DNA of 64,000 bases from Ananas comosus (taxonomy: Eukaryota; Streptophyta; Magnoliopsida; Poales; Bromeliaceae), in contig NC_033622.1 in the NCBI RefSeq assembly GCF_001540865.1, positions 11,403,637 to 11,467,636 on the forward strand, in the 5' to 3' direction. Position numbers and translations under genes: made by a program. The notes beneath the pieces are model-generated. The model did not search any database, had not been told where the DNA came from, and was given only the letters and a program-made list of their open reading frames with translations. Shown piece by piece: positions 23,183 through 34,089 of this stretch (within the stretch, counting starts at the first letter, position 1; each line of letters opens with the position of its first letter).

Positions 23183-24714
23183 GAGGTCTGTTTGGTCTAT
23201 CTTCTGAAAAAGTGATTTTAAAAAGTGATTTTGACTTGGAGAAATTATTTTGGAAAGTTATAAAGCGTTCGGCGGAGTTTAGATAAAAGTGATTTTTCTG
23301 AAATGATTTTGAAAAACTGTTTGGCAAATTTTTTTTTATATTTGCATAAATTAATATTTTTATTAAATTTTATTTTAAAATAAATTTAAATCTAAATTTA
23401 AATTTGAATTAAAATTAAAATTGTACAATAATTAATTGATATTTTCATTAAAAATGTTTTAAATTTAAATATTTTTAATAATTATGAATTTAAAAATTAA
23501 AAATATAAATATAAATCTAAAATTATATATATTTATGAATTTTAAAATAAAAATTTTAATATATAAAAATATAAATTTAAATTAAAATTTTCAAACTTTA
23601 AATTTAGAATTTAATTGAAAATTTAAAATCTAAATTTATTTAAAATTTAAAATTTTAAATATAAAAATATAAATAATTATGAATAAAAATATAAAATATA
23701 AATATTTAAAAATATATTTAATTTAAAATTTCAAATTTTAAATTTAAAATTAAAATTTAAAATTAAAAATTTAAAATTTAAAATTTAAATATTTAAAATA
23801 ATATGAAATTTAAAATTAAATTTAAAATTTGAATATTTAAAATTTTAATCTGTCACGCCCCGAGCTCCGCTATTTGTCGATTCGACATGCCGACAGACCG
23901 CCGAACGGACAGCTTTTCCTGGTACGTTCTAGGCGTCACAATCTATATAATGCAATACAAGAGGTTCCAACCAGTAACAGTATTAAACATAGATAGCATA
24001 ATATCAAAAATATAAATGCTTATGCTATTACAAGCATTCATCTCATCGATTCTACATTTACAATATTACAAAATACCTTAAGTTATCCACAAACTTATTT
24101 AAAATTTAAAATTTGAATATTTAAAATTTAAAATTTAAAATTTGAATATTTAAATTTTAAATTTTAAATTTTAAATATTCAATTAAATTTTAAATTATAA
24201 TTTGAAGATTAAAAATTATAATTTAACATTTAAAAATTTTAAATTTTACATTTAAATTTAAAATCTAAAATGTCAAATTTAAATTTTATTTGAATTTAAA
24301 ATTTAAATTTAAAATTAAAATTTAAAAATTTAAAAATTTAAAATTTAAAATTAGATTTGAAATTAAAATTAACATTTAAAATTTAAAATTTAAAATCTAT
24401 TTTTTCAAAATTTAAAATTTAAAAGTTGAAATTTAAAAATTTGAAAATGAATTTGAAATTTAAAAATTAAAATTAAATTTAAATTTAAATATTGAAATTA
24501 AAATAAAAATAAAAATTTGAAGTTTAAATCTAAAATCAGAATCAGATTTCAAGAAGCAGTTTTTTCCTGCTTTTGATTCTGGGGCTTTCAAAATCAGTTT
24601 TCTGATTCTAAAAAATAGAATCAGATTTTAAAAATGAGTTGCCAAATGCTCTATTGAGCCGAAAATTACTTTTCAGCCCAAAAGTGCTTTTTAAAAGTTA
24701 GACCAAACACCCCC
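23183..24714. mobile_element. Harbinger-type MITE, 1.53 kb, with nested LTR fragment
   Basis: TAA duplications lie at 23180-23182 and 24715-24717. The termini GAGGTCTGTTTGGTCTA and TTAGACCAAACACCCCC are inverted. Subterminal AAAAAGTGATTTT and its inverted partner AAAGTGCTTTTTAAAAG extend the arms. The body is extreme low-complexity AT (TTAAAATTT words), which looks internally expanded. Same family as 17346-17815. Confidence 0.82.
23851..24093 (+). mobile_element. LTR fragment nested in MITE
   Basis: An abrupt change from AT-only sequence to TGTCACGCCCCGAGCTCC marks an LTR-like 5' end that shares its first 12 bases with solo LTR A but then diverges, so it is a related but different family or only the terminal motif is shared. 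It stops near TTATCCACA without a matching target duplication. Taken as a truncated insertion. Confidence 0.55.
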
Positions 24715-24717
24715 TAA

Positions 24718-25741
24718 GATCGGTACTTCTCTAGCCCTTTTTTTGTCCATGACACGTACTCAACGCCTTTTCATGTATTAAAAATGAGGGTTTGAAAAAC
24801 AATACATTGTTTGAAACTTGAGAGTAACTGAGTAACTAACATTTGGAGCATCCTACGTAATTGAACTAATTAATAAGGAAAAGAATCTGTCACTTGCTTA
24901 ATTTCCATCGTAGGGACAATTTCTTCATGGAAATTTGCTATAGTTAGATCGCAAAATCGAACAATCTGCAGGATATGTTATATGATAATTGTGATTTATT
25001 TTTTAATTGATTTATTTTCTGGTTCTTTTGGTCTCAGAGAGCTTAGATTAATTATTAGTCCTTTAATGCATCTTTTTTAAATCCTCGTGCATATGTATAT
25101 TCCACAAATTATGTAATAATCACATAATTATTACATGCATGACAACTTTATGTTAATTATTAGTAATTGACAATTTGAAAAGGGTCCATAGAACTATAAT
25201 ATTTGGTTGTTTTTTTCTTTTATTTTTTTCTGGCAAACCATTGAGAGCTCCTTTTCTTCGCCATGTTTGGCCCAAATTTACTCCTCATCCAACATTTGTG
25301 GTACTATATGCATTCTGAGCACTCCAATATGGTAATATTAGATCTCAAGAGAACTTGACACTCTCTGGGCTACTTTTAGAAGCGCTAAAGAATTGATGCT
25401 TCTAAATCTTTGGCTCTTGAATCCAGCATTTTGACTGTTAAATCATGCACAATAAAGGATATAGACCATCATGAATCATCATTGTTGGTTTTCGATCCAA
25501 TGATCAAAAGCTCTTATTCAAACTCCATCCGAGAGCCAAAAATTTTGTGCTGAATTGTATTAGAATACTATCAATCAGTAGCAAATGGGGTTTGAATGAA
25601 AGTTCAAATAGTATTTTTCTAAACAAAAAACAGCATAAATTTAAAATCCTACACTTTAATTACTATTTTGAACAGATATAAAAATTTAATAATCATAATT
25701 CGACAGTACACTTTATATATGTAAATATATATAGAGAGCGA
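24718..25741. other. intergenic DNA without recognised feature
   Basis: Mixed AT-rich sequence with no gene-like frame. A part near 25320-25570 (GAGCACTCCAATATGG, AGAAGCGCTAAAGAATTGAT) resembles the start of the foldback families that follow, but no complete inverted repeat was found. Confidence 0.4.
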
Positions 25742-26261
25742 GAGAAAGTTAAGCTGGAATGTTATCAGTAGTAAACAAGCTCTGTTATCATCTAGTTCTA
25801 TTTGATGACGTTGAATATGATCTATATATACGACTTGAAGTATTTAGAAACCAAATTTCAAATCTTTTCGACATCATTAGCTTAAACATGAAAGAGTTTC
25901 GAAATTTGTAACTTAATGGTCGATGTAAGACGTTTTCTCATTTAACGGCATAAAGATATCCAAATCAATTAAATTTTGGTTAGAAAATTTTTTAAATTAT
26001 TTAGAATAAGATTTATACTTTTAATCTTGATTACAAGACTCTTATCGTCACTTTTTAAAAGACATTTATTTTCAGCCGTTTATTTTTGTATCCACTTGAT
26101 GGAAAAGAGAATAATATCGAAAAAACATGAAATTTGGTTTATAAATGCTTCAAGTGCTATAGATTACGTTCAACGTTGCCGATCATCGATTTGGCGACTC
26201 CATCATCAAAAATAAATGAATGGAAACGGAACATGTTTGCTACTGATAGCATTCAACTTAA

Positions 26262-26268
<7 letters not shown>
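25742..26268. mobile_element. foldback MITE in microsatellite DNA
   Basis: The left end GAGAAAGTTAAGCTGGAATG is inverted at the right as CATTCAACTTAACTCTCTC. Inner phrases (GTTGAATATGATCTATAT and inverted ATAGATTACGTTCAACG) extend the symmetry. It is flanked by TA and CT/GA microsatellites. The same internal phrase 'TTAAATATGATCTAAACC' type occurs in the elements at 32876-33408, 46634-47122 and 57308-58005. Confidence 0.75.

Positions 26269-26350
<82 letters not shown>
26262..26350. repeat. (CT)n-(TA)n-(GA)n compound microsatellite
   Basis: A CT tract (26262-26286), then a TA tract, then a long GA tract (about 26301-26347). The whole is self-complementary and lies exactly between two foldback elements. 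Confidence 0.95.
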
Positions 26351-26351
<1 letters not shown>

Positions 26352-26876
26352 AGGCTACTATACTATCTATGGTACCGGAGCTCCGGTACTACAGTCTTGT
26401 TTTCGATCTTAGGGCGTTCAGATTAACAATCCACACCGTTAAATATGATCTAGGGTATATGAAATTCTTAGGAATAAAATTTTATAGTTTTTTTCGACAT
26501 CGTTTACTTAGTAAATAAATTATGTCAGAATGGACGGTGGAAATTGAATAGTCTTTAAAATTTGAGCATATGACTTTTAAATTCAGGATCAAGAATATTA
26601 ACCTTAATCTAGATAGTTTAAAGTATTTTCTATCAAAATTTGAAGAAATTTAGATTCTTCTACACCGTTAAACTACAAACTCGCCATAGTAGCCATTGAA
26701 AATTGACAATTTTGAAATAGTTTGATCATAAAGTAAACTATGTCAAAAAAACATAAAATTTTATTTCTAAAAACTTTAAATACCTTAAATCAGTTTTAAT
26801 GGTGTGGATAGTTGATTTGAACATCCTAGGATTGAAAACGAGACTATAGTACCGGAGCCCCGGTAATTTAGATAAC
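26351..26876. mobile_element. foldback MITE, 'GGTACCGGAGC' family, copy 1
   Basis: The left arm (CTATGGTACCGGAGCTCCGG, then GTTTTCGAT and TCCACACCGTTAAATATGAT) is inverted at the right (AATGGTGTGGATAGTTG, TTGAAAACGAG, TATAGTACCGGAGCCCCGG). A second copy is at 47641-48117. Followed by a CT tract at 26892-26915. Confidence 0.8.
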
Positions 26877-26938
26877 ATATGAGACTAGCTAGCTCTCTCT
26901 CTCTCTCTCTCTCTCTTATATTATATATATATATATAG

Positions 26939-27206
26939 AATTGAGCTAGAATACTTTTAGAAGTACCAACCCCTTGGTGCTTCTAAGTTCTAGCCCTTGG
27001 ATCTACTCCTTAATTATTACTACGCCTGGATCAAATACTATTCACCTACCACCACCTACCACCATCATCTCACCCTACACCTCTCCATCCAATGGTTAAA
27101 AATACTATTTCACCTACCAACCTACCACATCATCTCAACCTACACCTCTCCATCCAACCTACACCTCTCCAACCCTTGGTGCTTTTGGGAGTATTCTAGC
27201 TCAATC
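26939..27206. mobile_element. foldback MITE with GAGCTAGAATACT ends
   Basis: The left end is TTGAGCTAGAATACTTTTAG and the inverted right end is GGGAGTATTCTAGCTCAA. CCCTTGGTGCTT occurs near both ends. The centre has a short tandem repeat of CCTACACCTCTCCATCCAA. A related element is at 37533-37740. Confidence 0.78.
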
Positions 27207-27315
27207 TCTCTCTCTCTCTCATCTCTCTCTTCCCCGTCTTCTCTCTCTTTATATATATAATATATAATATATATATATATATAATAATATATATAATATA
27301 TATATTATATATATA

Positions 27316-28074
27316 GAGTTGGGCTCTGCTGCTCTTAAGAGCACAGCAGCCCTGTGCTCCTAAAGCATCAGCCATCCATCTAAACAGATGGATGCTGAGA
27401 TTGAGGAGCTTTAAGAGGTTAACCTCAGTTAGATGGTTAACCAACCCATATTTTCTCTTCCTTTTTTGTTTTGTCTTTTTTTTTTCTTTTCCTTTTTTTT
27501 TTCTCTCTCGCCCGAGGGGAAGGTCACGGCGGGCCGGGAGGGGGGAGTGCTGCAGAGATGGGGGGCGGTCGCGCGGAGGGGAAGGTCGCGCCGGGGGGGG
27601 GGGGGGAGGGCGGTCGCCGCGGGGGGGGGGGGGGTGGGAAGGTCGCGCGAGGGGGGGGTCGCCCGAGGGGAAAGTCGCGCGGTGGGTCGCGCGGCGGGGG
27701 TTGGGGGTGCGGGCGCGGCTGTGTTTGAGGAGGAGGTGCTTACCACTTCCGGCGCGCTCAAAGTTCGAGGAGCTCCGCGATTCAACAGAGGAGAGGGAGA
27801 GGGAGAGAGTTGGGGAAGAAGAGGAGATGAAGCATGTAGAGAGATGGAGTTGGAGAACCTGGGAAGAAGACAGGAGAAAAGGAGAGAGAAAAAGAGAAAA
27901 GAAAAAAAAGACAAAAACAAAAAGAAGGAGAAGAGAAAATGTGGGTTGGTTAACCATCTAACTGAGTTAATCTTTTAAAAGCTCCTTCAATCTCAACCAT
28001 CCATCTATTTAGATGGATGGCTGATGCTTTAGGAGCACAGGCTGCTGTGCTCTTAAGAGCACGCAGCCAACTCT
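27316..28074. mobile_element. foldback element with GC-rich centre
   Basis: Nearly perfect outer arms (GAGTTGGGCTCTGCTGCTC versus GCACGCAGCCAACTC; GATGGATGCTGAGATTGAGG versus its inverted partner near 27985; GGTTAACCAACCCA versus GGGTTGGTTAACCATC) enclose a G-rich core at 27515-27740 with two long G runs. Open frames of more than 150 codons here are low-complexity Gly/Arg or Ser/Pro translations on both strands and are not accepted as genes. Confidence 0.8.
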
Positions 28075-28511
28075 ATATATATATATATATAATATATATA
28101 TGGAATGTGTATGAAGAGTTTTTTTTTCAAAAAGGTACTTAGTGTAAATTATAGGAAGGGGTGTAAAATAAGCGGGCTGTCTGTGGCCCGCCCTGCCCAG
28201 CACGGCCACTTTAGCACCCAGGCCGGCTAGGCCGAGCCGGCTCTTCGGGCCGTACTGGCCACCTATCTGAGGCCGCGACGGCTCGCACGGCACGGCCCGA
28301 AACGGGCCTGGGCCGTGCCGGGCCGAGGGAGGCTGACGCCCGGCATGGCACGGCACGCTTAGCCGTGCCAGCCAGGCCAGCACGGCCCGAAACCCAGGCC
28401 CAAGGTCTGCATAGCAGACCTTGGGAGAGTGATTTTTGTCCAATAGACTAAAGCAAGTTTGGTCCATTTGACCGAAAATCCATCTCACTCTTAAAAAAAA
28501 AAAAAAATGCA

Positions 28512-28568
<57 letters not shown>

Positions 28569-29052
28569 TTATATATAATATATATATATTATATAAAATT
28601 TTATTTTTAAATATATATTCGTTTTTATTATATATAATATTTTATTTTTATATAAAAATATTATTATATAATATTTTATTTATAAATTTGTAATTATTTA
28701 TTAATATTTCTAAATATATAACTCTTCTATATTATTAATATATGTTTATTATAATTTTATATATATTTAATCTATATATAAAAATTATAATAATAATATA
28801 CATAGCATATTAATTATTATATTTTTATTATATAGCCGAATTTTTTATCCGAAATTTTTAATTGGTGAACGTATAATATCCTTATAAATCACGTAATCGA
28901 ATAATTACTAAATCCGTTTTTTAGCCGTATTTTTCAACGAATTTAAAAATTAAAAGACGAATTTTATCCGAATTATACCCGTACCGAATTTTTGTCGAAT
29001 CCGAATTAACTAACAGTCCATTCATACTAGTTAAGTCCGGCTTAGGTGAAGA
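28075..29052. repeat. GC-rich palindromic repeat followed by AT-rich dispersed repeat
   Basis: About 28150-28430 is a GC-rich stretch of CACGGC and GGCCCG words (GGCCGTGCCGGGCCG) typical of a common plant non-coding repeat. After a (TA)n tract (28510-28560), the segment 28820-29035 contains AATCCGTTTTTTAGCCGTAT and TATCCGAATTATACCCGTAC, whose reverse complements occur at 50040-50200, so an inverted copy of the same element lies 21 kb away. Superfamily not assigned. Confidence 0.6.
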
Positions 29053-29563
29053 CACTACAACAAAAACGGTCTATAGCGACACTTTTAAGTGTAGGTACAT
29101 ATCAAAAAAGTGCTGCTAGCTAAAATTACCGACACTTTTAAAACGTGTTGCTATATGTGGGGTCGCTAGGTATATAGTGACAGTTAAAGAGTGTCTCTAT
29201 AACCTAAAAGAGTGCTGTTAATTTACCAACAACTTATTTAAGCATTTAGCAACCGCCGAAACTCTATCTCGTTGGCTGCGGTGGCGGAGGAGGACGACAG
29301 GAATGACTCTTCGTCTAGAATTTCAGTAGATTGAGTGAAGAGAGAAGAAAATATGGTAATCGATTTTTCTTTTTTTTTCTTTTCTGTTTGTAATCGGGTC
29401 AAATGGACTGGGTGTGGTGGGTTGAGTAGAGTAATCTTTTATTTTTGGTTGGATTGGGTTTTATATTTAGACATTAGTAGATGTTTTTTTAAGTTTTAGC
29501 ATAAATGGGACACTTACTAAAAAGTGTCCCAAACATGTGTCCTAACCTAATTCTGTTGTAATG
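29053..29563. mobile_element. CACTA-type MITE, 511 bp
   Basis: It begins CACTACAACAAAAACGG and ends AATTCTGTTGTAATG, the inverted CACTA terminus with one change in the last bases. A 3-bp duplication AGA flanks it (29050-29052 and 29564-29566), as expected for CACTA transposons. Subterminal GTGTC/GACAC words alternate on both sides. No transposase. Confidence 0.88.
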
Positions 29564-29566
29564 AGA

Positions 29567-30379
29567 AAACTTTAACAACCTACTCCACAAAGACTTCATT
29601 TAAATAGTGAATCTTAGTTTTCTTTTGCCTTCATTGCTATTCACAGCTTGTTTGGTTTTGAATGCCAATTAACACCATTGGGAAAAATGATTGAGGCCGA
29701 AAAAATATAAAGAGACTGCAGAATGTATATATCTTAATCGACTAATTACGATATGCGAAACAAACGAAATAACTTTCTATTGTACTTTTTCATCCCACGT
29801 AATACAATTTGCATATAATTCCCAACAGAGCCTGCACAATATATCTTCTGGCCAATGTAGTGTAGTACTCCGGCCCAGAATTAGTCAATGCGCCTATTTG
29901 GCGCATGACCACATAAAAAGGTCTTTATGAGGAAGCTTCTTAAAGGGACCTTTCTCAATAGACTTAATTGCATTATACTACACTGTAATTTATAATTTTT
30001 TAAAATTTTCTACATTATGCTCTTCTTTTTCTTTTTTTTTTTCAAACACAACATTCAACCTTTTTTTTTGTTTTTAAACTCCTCCACTATAATAAGTAAT
30101 AAATTATAATTTTAAATAAAAACTATTAAAAAATATTGATTGAAAATGGCTGACAAATTATAATTTTAATTCATTTTATATTTTTTTCTATCATCTAATC
30201 TATATTTCTTAATAAAGTTTCTGGATTTTGTCTAAAATAATAGATTTAACAATTATAATGTAGATTTATTAATATTATTAATGGTAATATAGAGATTAGT
30301 AAGAAAAAATAGTTTAGTAATGTTCATGAGAAAAGAAAATAGTACAAGATAGAAAAAAAAATTAAAATATAGTGTAGAG

Positions 30380-30419
<40 letters not shown>

Positions 30420-30435
30420 GCATTGTATATTTTAA
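29567..30435. other. intergenic DNA with decayed MITE
   Basis: About 29645-29840 shares AATCGACTAATTACGATATG-like sequence with the MITE at 40874-41104 (ACCGACTAACTGCAATATGC), so a diverged copy lies here. A (TAA)n tract occupies 30384-30419. No gene is seen. Confidence 0.5.
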
Positions 30436-30793
30436 AGGGCTTTTCTTTGCATTTAGCTCTCTTGGAAAAAAAAATTTTACAAATAGCCCTACAAAATTTA
30501 TATTTGCAAGATTAGTCATATCCCCGCCACGCAAATACCACGCAAGCGCCAGGTGAGCGTGCTAGATGGTGTAGGTTAAGTTGAACACGGTGGATCATTG
30601 AAATATAGGTTGTATAAGGTGTATAAGTATATTGAACATAATGAATGGTTAACCGTTTTTAACTTAACGTTACTATCCAGCACGCTCGTGTGGCGCTTGC
30701 GTAGTGGGAATAGGTCTAATTTTGCAAATATAAATATTGTGAAACTATTTGTGAAAAAAAAAAAATTGAGAGGGCAAAACGAAAAAAAGTCCT
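30436..30793. mobile_element. inverted-repeat MITE
   Basis: The left arm AGGGCTTTTCTTTGCATTTA is inverted at the right as GGGCAAAACGAAAAAAAGTCCT. The internal pair CCACGCAAGCGCCAGG and GTGTGGCGCTTGCGTAGTGG, plus GTTAAGTTGAACA/TTTTTAACTTAAC, shows symmetry through most of its 358 bp. Target duplication not resolved. Confidence 0.7.
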
Positions 30794-30889
30794 AAAAAAA
30801 TATAGTATGAACAACAAAAAATATATAAAATATAGTGAGTAAAATGTAATTAAGCCTTCTCAAAGGGCCGCGCAGTGTGATCTGCAACT

Positions 30890-31060
30890 GCTCAGCCCAA
30901 TAGGCCCGTTTTCTCTCTCCGGCCCAAAATCTCATCCAACCGTCCGTTTGAGATGAAACCTTTCTACACCGTCGGATCTCCAATCTCCAAATCGCCATTT
31001 AAAAGTTACCTCCTCTGTCCCTTCGCTCTCCTCCTCCCACATAATCTTTCTAGGGTTTTT
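30890..31060 (+). promoter_or_regulatory. site II and telo-box promoter region
   Basis: Two site II-type words (AGCCCA at 30894-30899 and GGCCCA at 30921-30926) are followed by a pyrimidine-rich leader and telo-box sequences (TAGGGTTTTT at 31051-31060; AACCCTAG at 31123-31130). In plants this pairing marks promoters of housekeeping and translation-related genes. It supports the small gene that follows being a real transcription unit. Confidence 0.5.
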
Positions 31061-31117
31061 CCCAAGAGCCCTTTTTTGCAACAACTGCGGCGGATCGATC
31101 CACCGCGACGACCAAAA

Positions 31118-33851
31118 ATGGGAACCCTAGATCGCAAAAAGAAGCGATAGGTGATTCATCTCCCAATCAGTTTGCATCTTTTTTCTTTTTTTTTTTTTGG
31201 AATCCAAACCCCTTTTATTCGCTTCTTCTTTAGTTATTTTTGATCGGTTTGTACCCTTTTACCAAGATCATATTTTGGGAGGTCACAAGATCATTCTATA
31301 TTAGCTACTTGGATTTATTTGAGTAAAAGGTAGAATTTTGATACATTAAAAAGTTTGGCCCTTTAACTTTGACTTGAGTTATTTCAGAAAAAAAAATATA
31401 TATAGATAAAAATTATGAGTAAATGTGTTTTTTTTTTTTTTGATCTATTGTAATTACAACTGCAATGTTTTGGTCTCAGATTTGTAGTCTCCGCAACTTA
31501 AACAGCGGCTAAAAATTGAATTGTTTTGTTTCTGGTTTCAGAATTTCGGTCTGAAACCTCGAAACATGTTTGTAATGCTACATTTCCCAACTTGTTGTTT
31601 TGGGAGCTTTGTCATCTATAAAGCAAATAGGTTACTCAGTGCCGAATTTGTGTCGGAAGATGACTATATTTACATCGCCGTAATTGCTAATGTTGTTATG
31701 AATTAAGTCCGATTTCACGACGAAACAGCCGTTGCGGTGACATGCTTTTCAATTACTCGGAGTGTTGCGTAAACAGAGATAGATAATTGCGAATATTACT
31801 GTGAATTACATTCGATCTCGTCGAAGATAGCCGGTTGTGGCAACATGCTTTTTTATTTTAGTTGTAATGATCAGTGCCTATCATTATTTGTGCCGAGTAT
31901 GAAATATGCTGAGGCGCTCATTTAAGATGCTTGTTTTAATTCATGTTCTTTATAAATTCCTGATTTTTGTTCCTTGTTTACTGATTGCAATTTCTCTAGC
32001 AGATATTATAATTATTATTCTCTTTTTTTTTGTCTGTGTTTTTGTGTGCGCGCATGCGTGCATGCATGCATGGATGCATGCCTCTGTATGTGCGCACGCA
32101 CGCATGTGTGTGCATGTGTGCACGTGCGGGCGCACGCACATGTGTGTATATGTGCGTGCGCGCATGCGTGCGCGCATGAGTGCCTCTGTGCATGCCTATC
32201 TGTGTGTGTTTGTGGGTGCGTGCGTGCATGCATGCATGCCTCTGTGCATGCGTGTGTCGCATGCGCGCATGCATGCGTGCCTCTGCGTGCGTGTGCGCCT
32301 CTGTGTGTGCATGTGCAAGTGAGAGATAGGTGCGTGTATGTGTGCCTCTGTGCATGCCTCTACGTGAACTGCACTAGTTTTGTTTTTTGTCTCGTAAGCT
32401 GAAGTTCACATTTTGAACTTGCCTATCATCTTTCTATCTGAGCACTGTTTTTATCCTCCTTGCAATTCTTTACCACTGCTGTGGGGTGCTTTGCTGATGC
32501 TCAATAATGAAATACGGAGTTTGTCAGGCTTCTAGCATCTACTGTATATGCTAGAAGTTTGGAATATGCTCCGACACTTTCACTAATTATTTTCGACCTC
32601 TCAACTTCTGATTTAGTGGACCATCTTTTCAATGTTGCTCTCAACTGAAATGTTTTATCTTTTCTTTCCGGGGAGAAGACTTCCTAGATGATGCATTGTT
32701 GCTCCAATTCTTTTATACGATTCTCCATCAAATATTCTGTCTCATAGTATTCTAGTCGGACGCTAATCTTTGAAAGTCATTGGAGCTCTGTGTGCATGTC
32801 CGTGGCATTGTTTTAATCTAACCGAGTTCTAAGCTGTTGCGGGCTCCCTTTTTATGTGTTTTCGGGAGTTGAGCTAGAATACTCTCGATAGTAAACGGAG
32901 CGTTTTACTATCGAGTTGTTTTCGATGATAAAGCTTCCAAATTGACGATCGGCTCCGTTAAATATGATCTAAACCATTTAAACTACCTAGAAATCAAAAT
33001 TCATGCACTTTCGATATTGTTCTTTTATCCATCTAGTGAACAGAAAATGAATGGTTGAAAATGAATATTTTTTAAAAAATGATGATAGAAGTCTTGTAAT
33101 CAAGATCAAGAGTATAGATCTTGTTTTAAATAGTTTAAAGAATTTTCTAACAAAAATTCAATTGATTTGGATATCTTTACACCGTTAAACGAGAAAACGT
33201 CTCTTATCGACCATTAAAATTACAAATTTTGAAACCCCTTGATCATTAGGCAAATGATGTCGAATAGATTTGAAATTTGATTTCTAAACACTTTAAGTGG
33301 TATAGATCATGTTCAACGGAGCCGATCGTCAATTTGGAAGCTCTATTATCGAAAACAACTCGATAGTAAAATGCCCCGTTTACTATCGAGAGTATTCTAC
33401 CTCAACTCGTGTTTTCGGTATCGACTTGTTAAGTTCAAGTAGACTGTCTCAGAGCTTCATATATCATCTGTACAATCATTCTGACTCGATGGAACCAGAT
33501 ACTATGTGAAAAAGTAATCCCTCGTGCAGCGCACATCTCGTCTGTGTTAGTAACCATTGATCTTACTGTTGATGAATCACCATAAATACGCATGAAAATC
33601 ACATGGCAGATGATATTTTTCACAGGGCAGTTTTGTGTATCTACTGTTTACATTGTTCGATCTCGGTATTAAAAGGCAACCTTTTTAACTAATTTACTCA
33701 TGCCACTGCAGCAGGGGAGCTTTGTGGAGAAGCTGTGAGAGGAAGAGATGCATTGAGTGGTGGGAAGCTGTTTAGCAGGCTCAGACCCAGCAAAACAAGC
33801 TATAACTCTCCAGGCCCAAAAGCGGATAGGCGCCGTGGCATGTCGAGTTAA
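31118..33851 (+). CDS. small two-exon gene of unknown function, start unclear (possible frameshift)
   Basis: Exon 1 ends at 31150 (donor ATAG|GTGATT) and exon 2 is 33712-33851 after a pyrimidine tract and CTGCAG. Splicing joins an open frame ending exon 1 (NGNPRSQKEAI) to one in exon 2 (GELCGEAVRGRDALSGGKLF, then SRLRPSKTSYNSPG and a basic end, stop at 33849-33851), about 57 residues from Asn at 31117. The joined frame, good splice sites and a site II/telo-box promoter argue for a gene. However, the only ATG (31118) is one base off and reads ten codons to a TAG at the donor. Either one base is missing after the ATG, the ATG opens a minimal upstream ORF, or a non-ATG start is used. The acceptor is a NAGNAG (CAGCAG) that could add or drop one alanine. 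I do not recognise the family. No signal peptide or membrane segment is seen. Confidence 0.45.
31906..32402. repeat. alternating purine-pyrimidine tract in intron
   Basis: From about 32036 to 32365 the sequence is almost entirely TG, CG and CA dinucleotides (TGCGTGCATGCATGCA words) broken by regular CCTCTGTG words. Such DNA can form Z-DNA. Cys/His- or Thr-rich open frames crossing it on both strands are simple-sequence artefacts. It lies in the intron of the small gene at 31118-33851. Confidence 0.85.
32876..33408. mobile_element. Mutator-like foldback MITE with 10-bp target duplication
   Basis: The arms read GAGTTGAGCTAGAATACTCT at the left and AGAGTATTCTACCTCAACTC at the right, continuing inward through CGATAGTAAAC, TTTTCGATGATAAAGCTTCC and GACGATCGGCTCCGTTAA on one side and their complements on the other. 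GTGTTTTCGG is repeated exactly at 32866-32875 and 33409-33418. A 9-10 bp duplication points to the Mutator superfamily. It sits in the intron of the small gene and is a key to classifying its microsatellite-flanked relatives. Confidence 0.88.
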
Positions 33852-34089
33852 GAAACCGGGGCCGACACAACTGTCTCTCACTGATATACCCAAAAGGATC
33901 GGATCGAGATTGCGGCCCTTCGGTCAGGCCCAAGTTCGATCTTATATGTGGTCCAGCAGTTCGGCGAACTGGGATCGTTTCGGCTTCTCAGATAGCTTGA
34001 TACAACCTGAGGCCATTTTCTTAATATAATGTTATGTGAGTAGAGTTGTTTGAGAATGATTTTATCCGATGAAGGCTGCAATGATAAAA

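Noticed and set aside
27196..27978. Open frames of 160-250 codons on both strands
   Set aside because: They lie inside a foldback element with G/C homopolymer runs. Products are low-complexity Gly/Arg, Ser/Pro or Lys repeats on both strands, and no domain is visible.
31906..32402. Cys/His-rich and Thr/His-rich frames over 100 codons
   Set aside because: Translations of an alternating purine-pyrimidine tract. Open in several frames on both strands because the repeat lacks stops.
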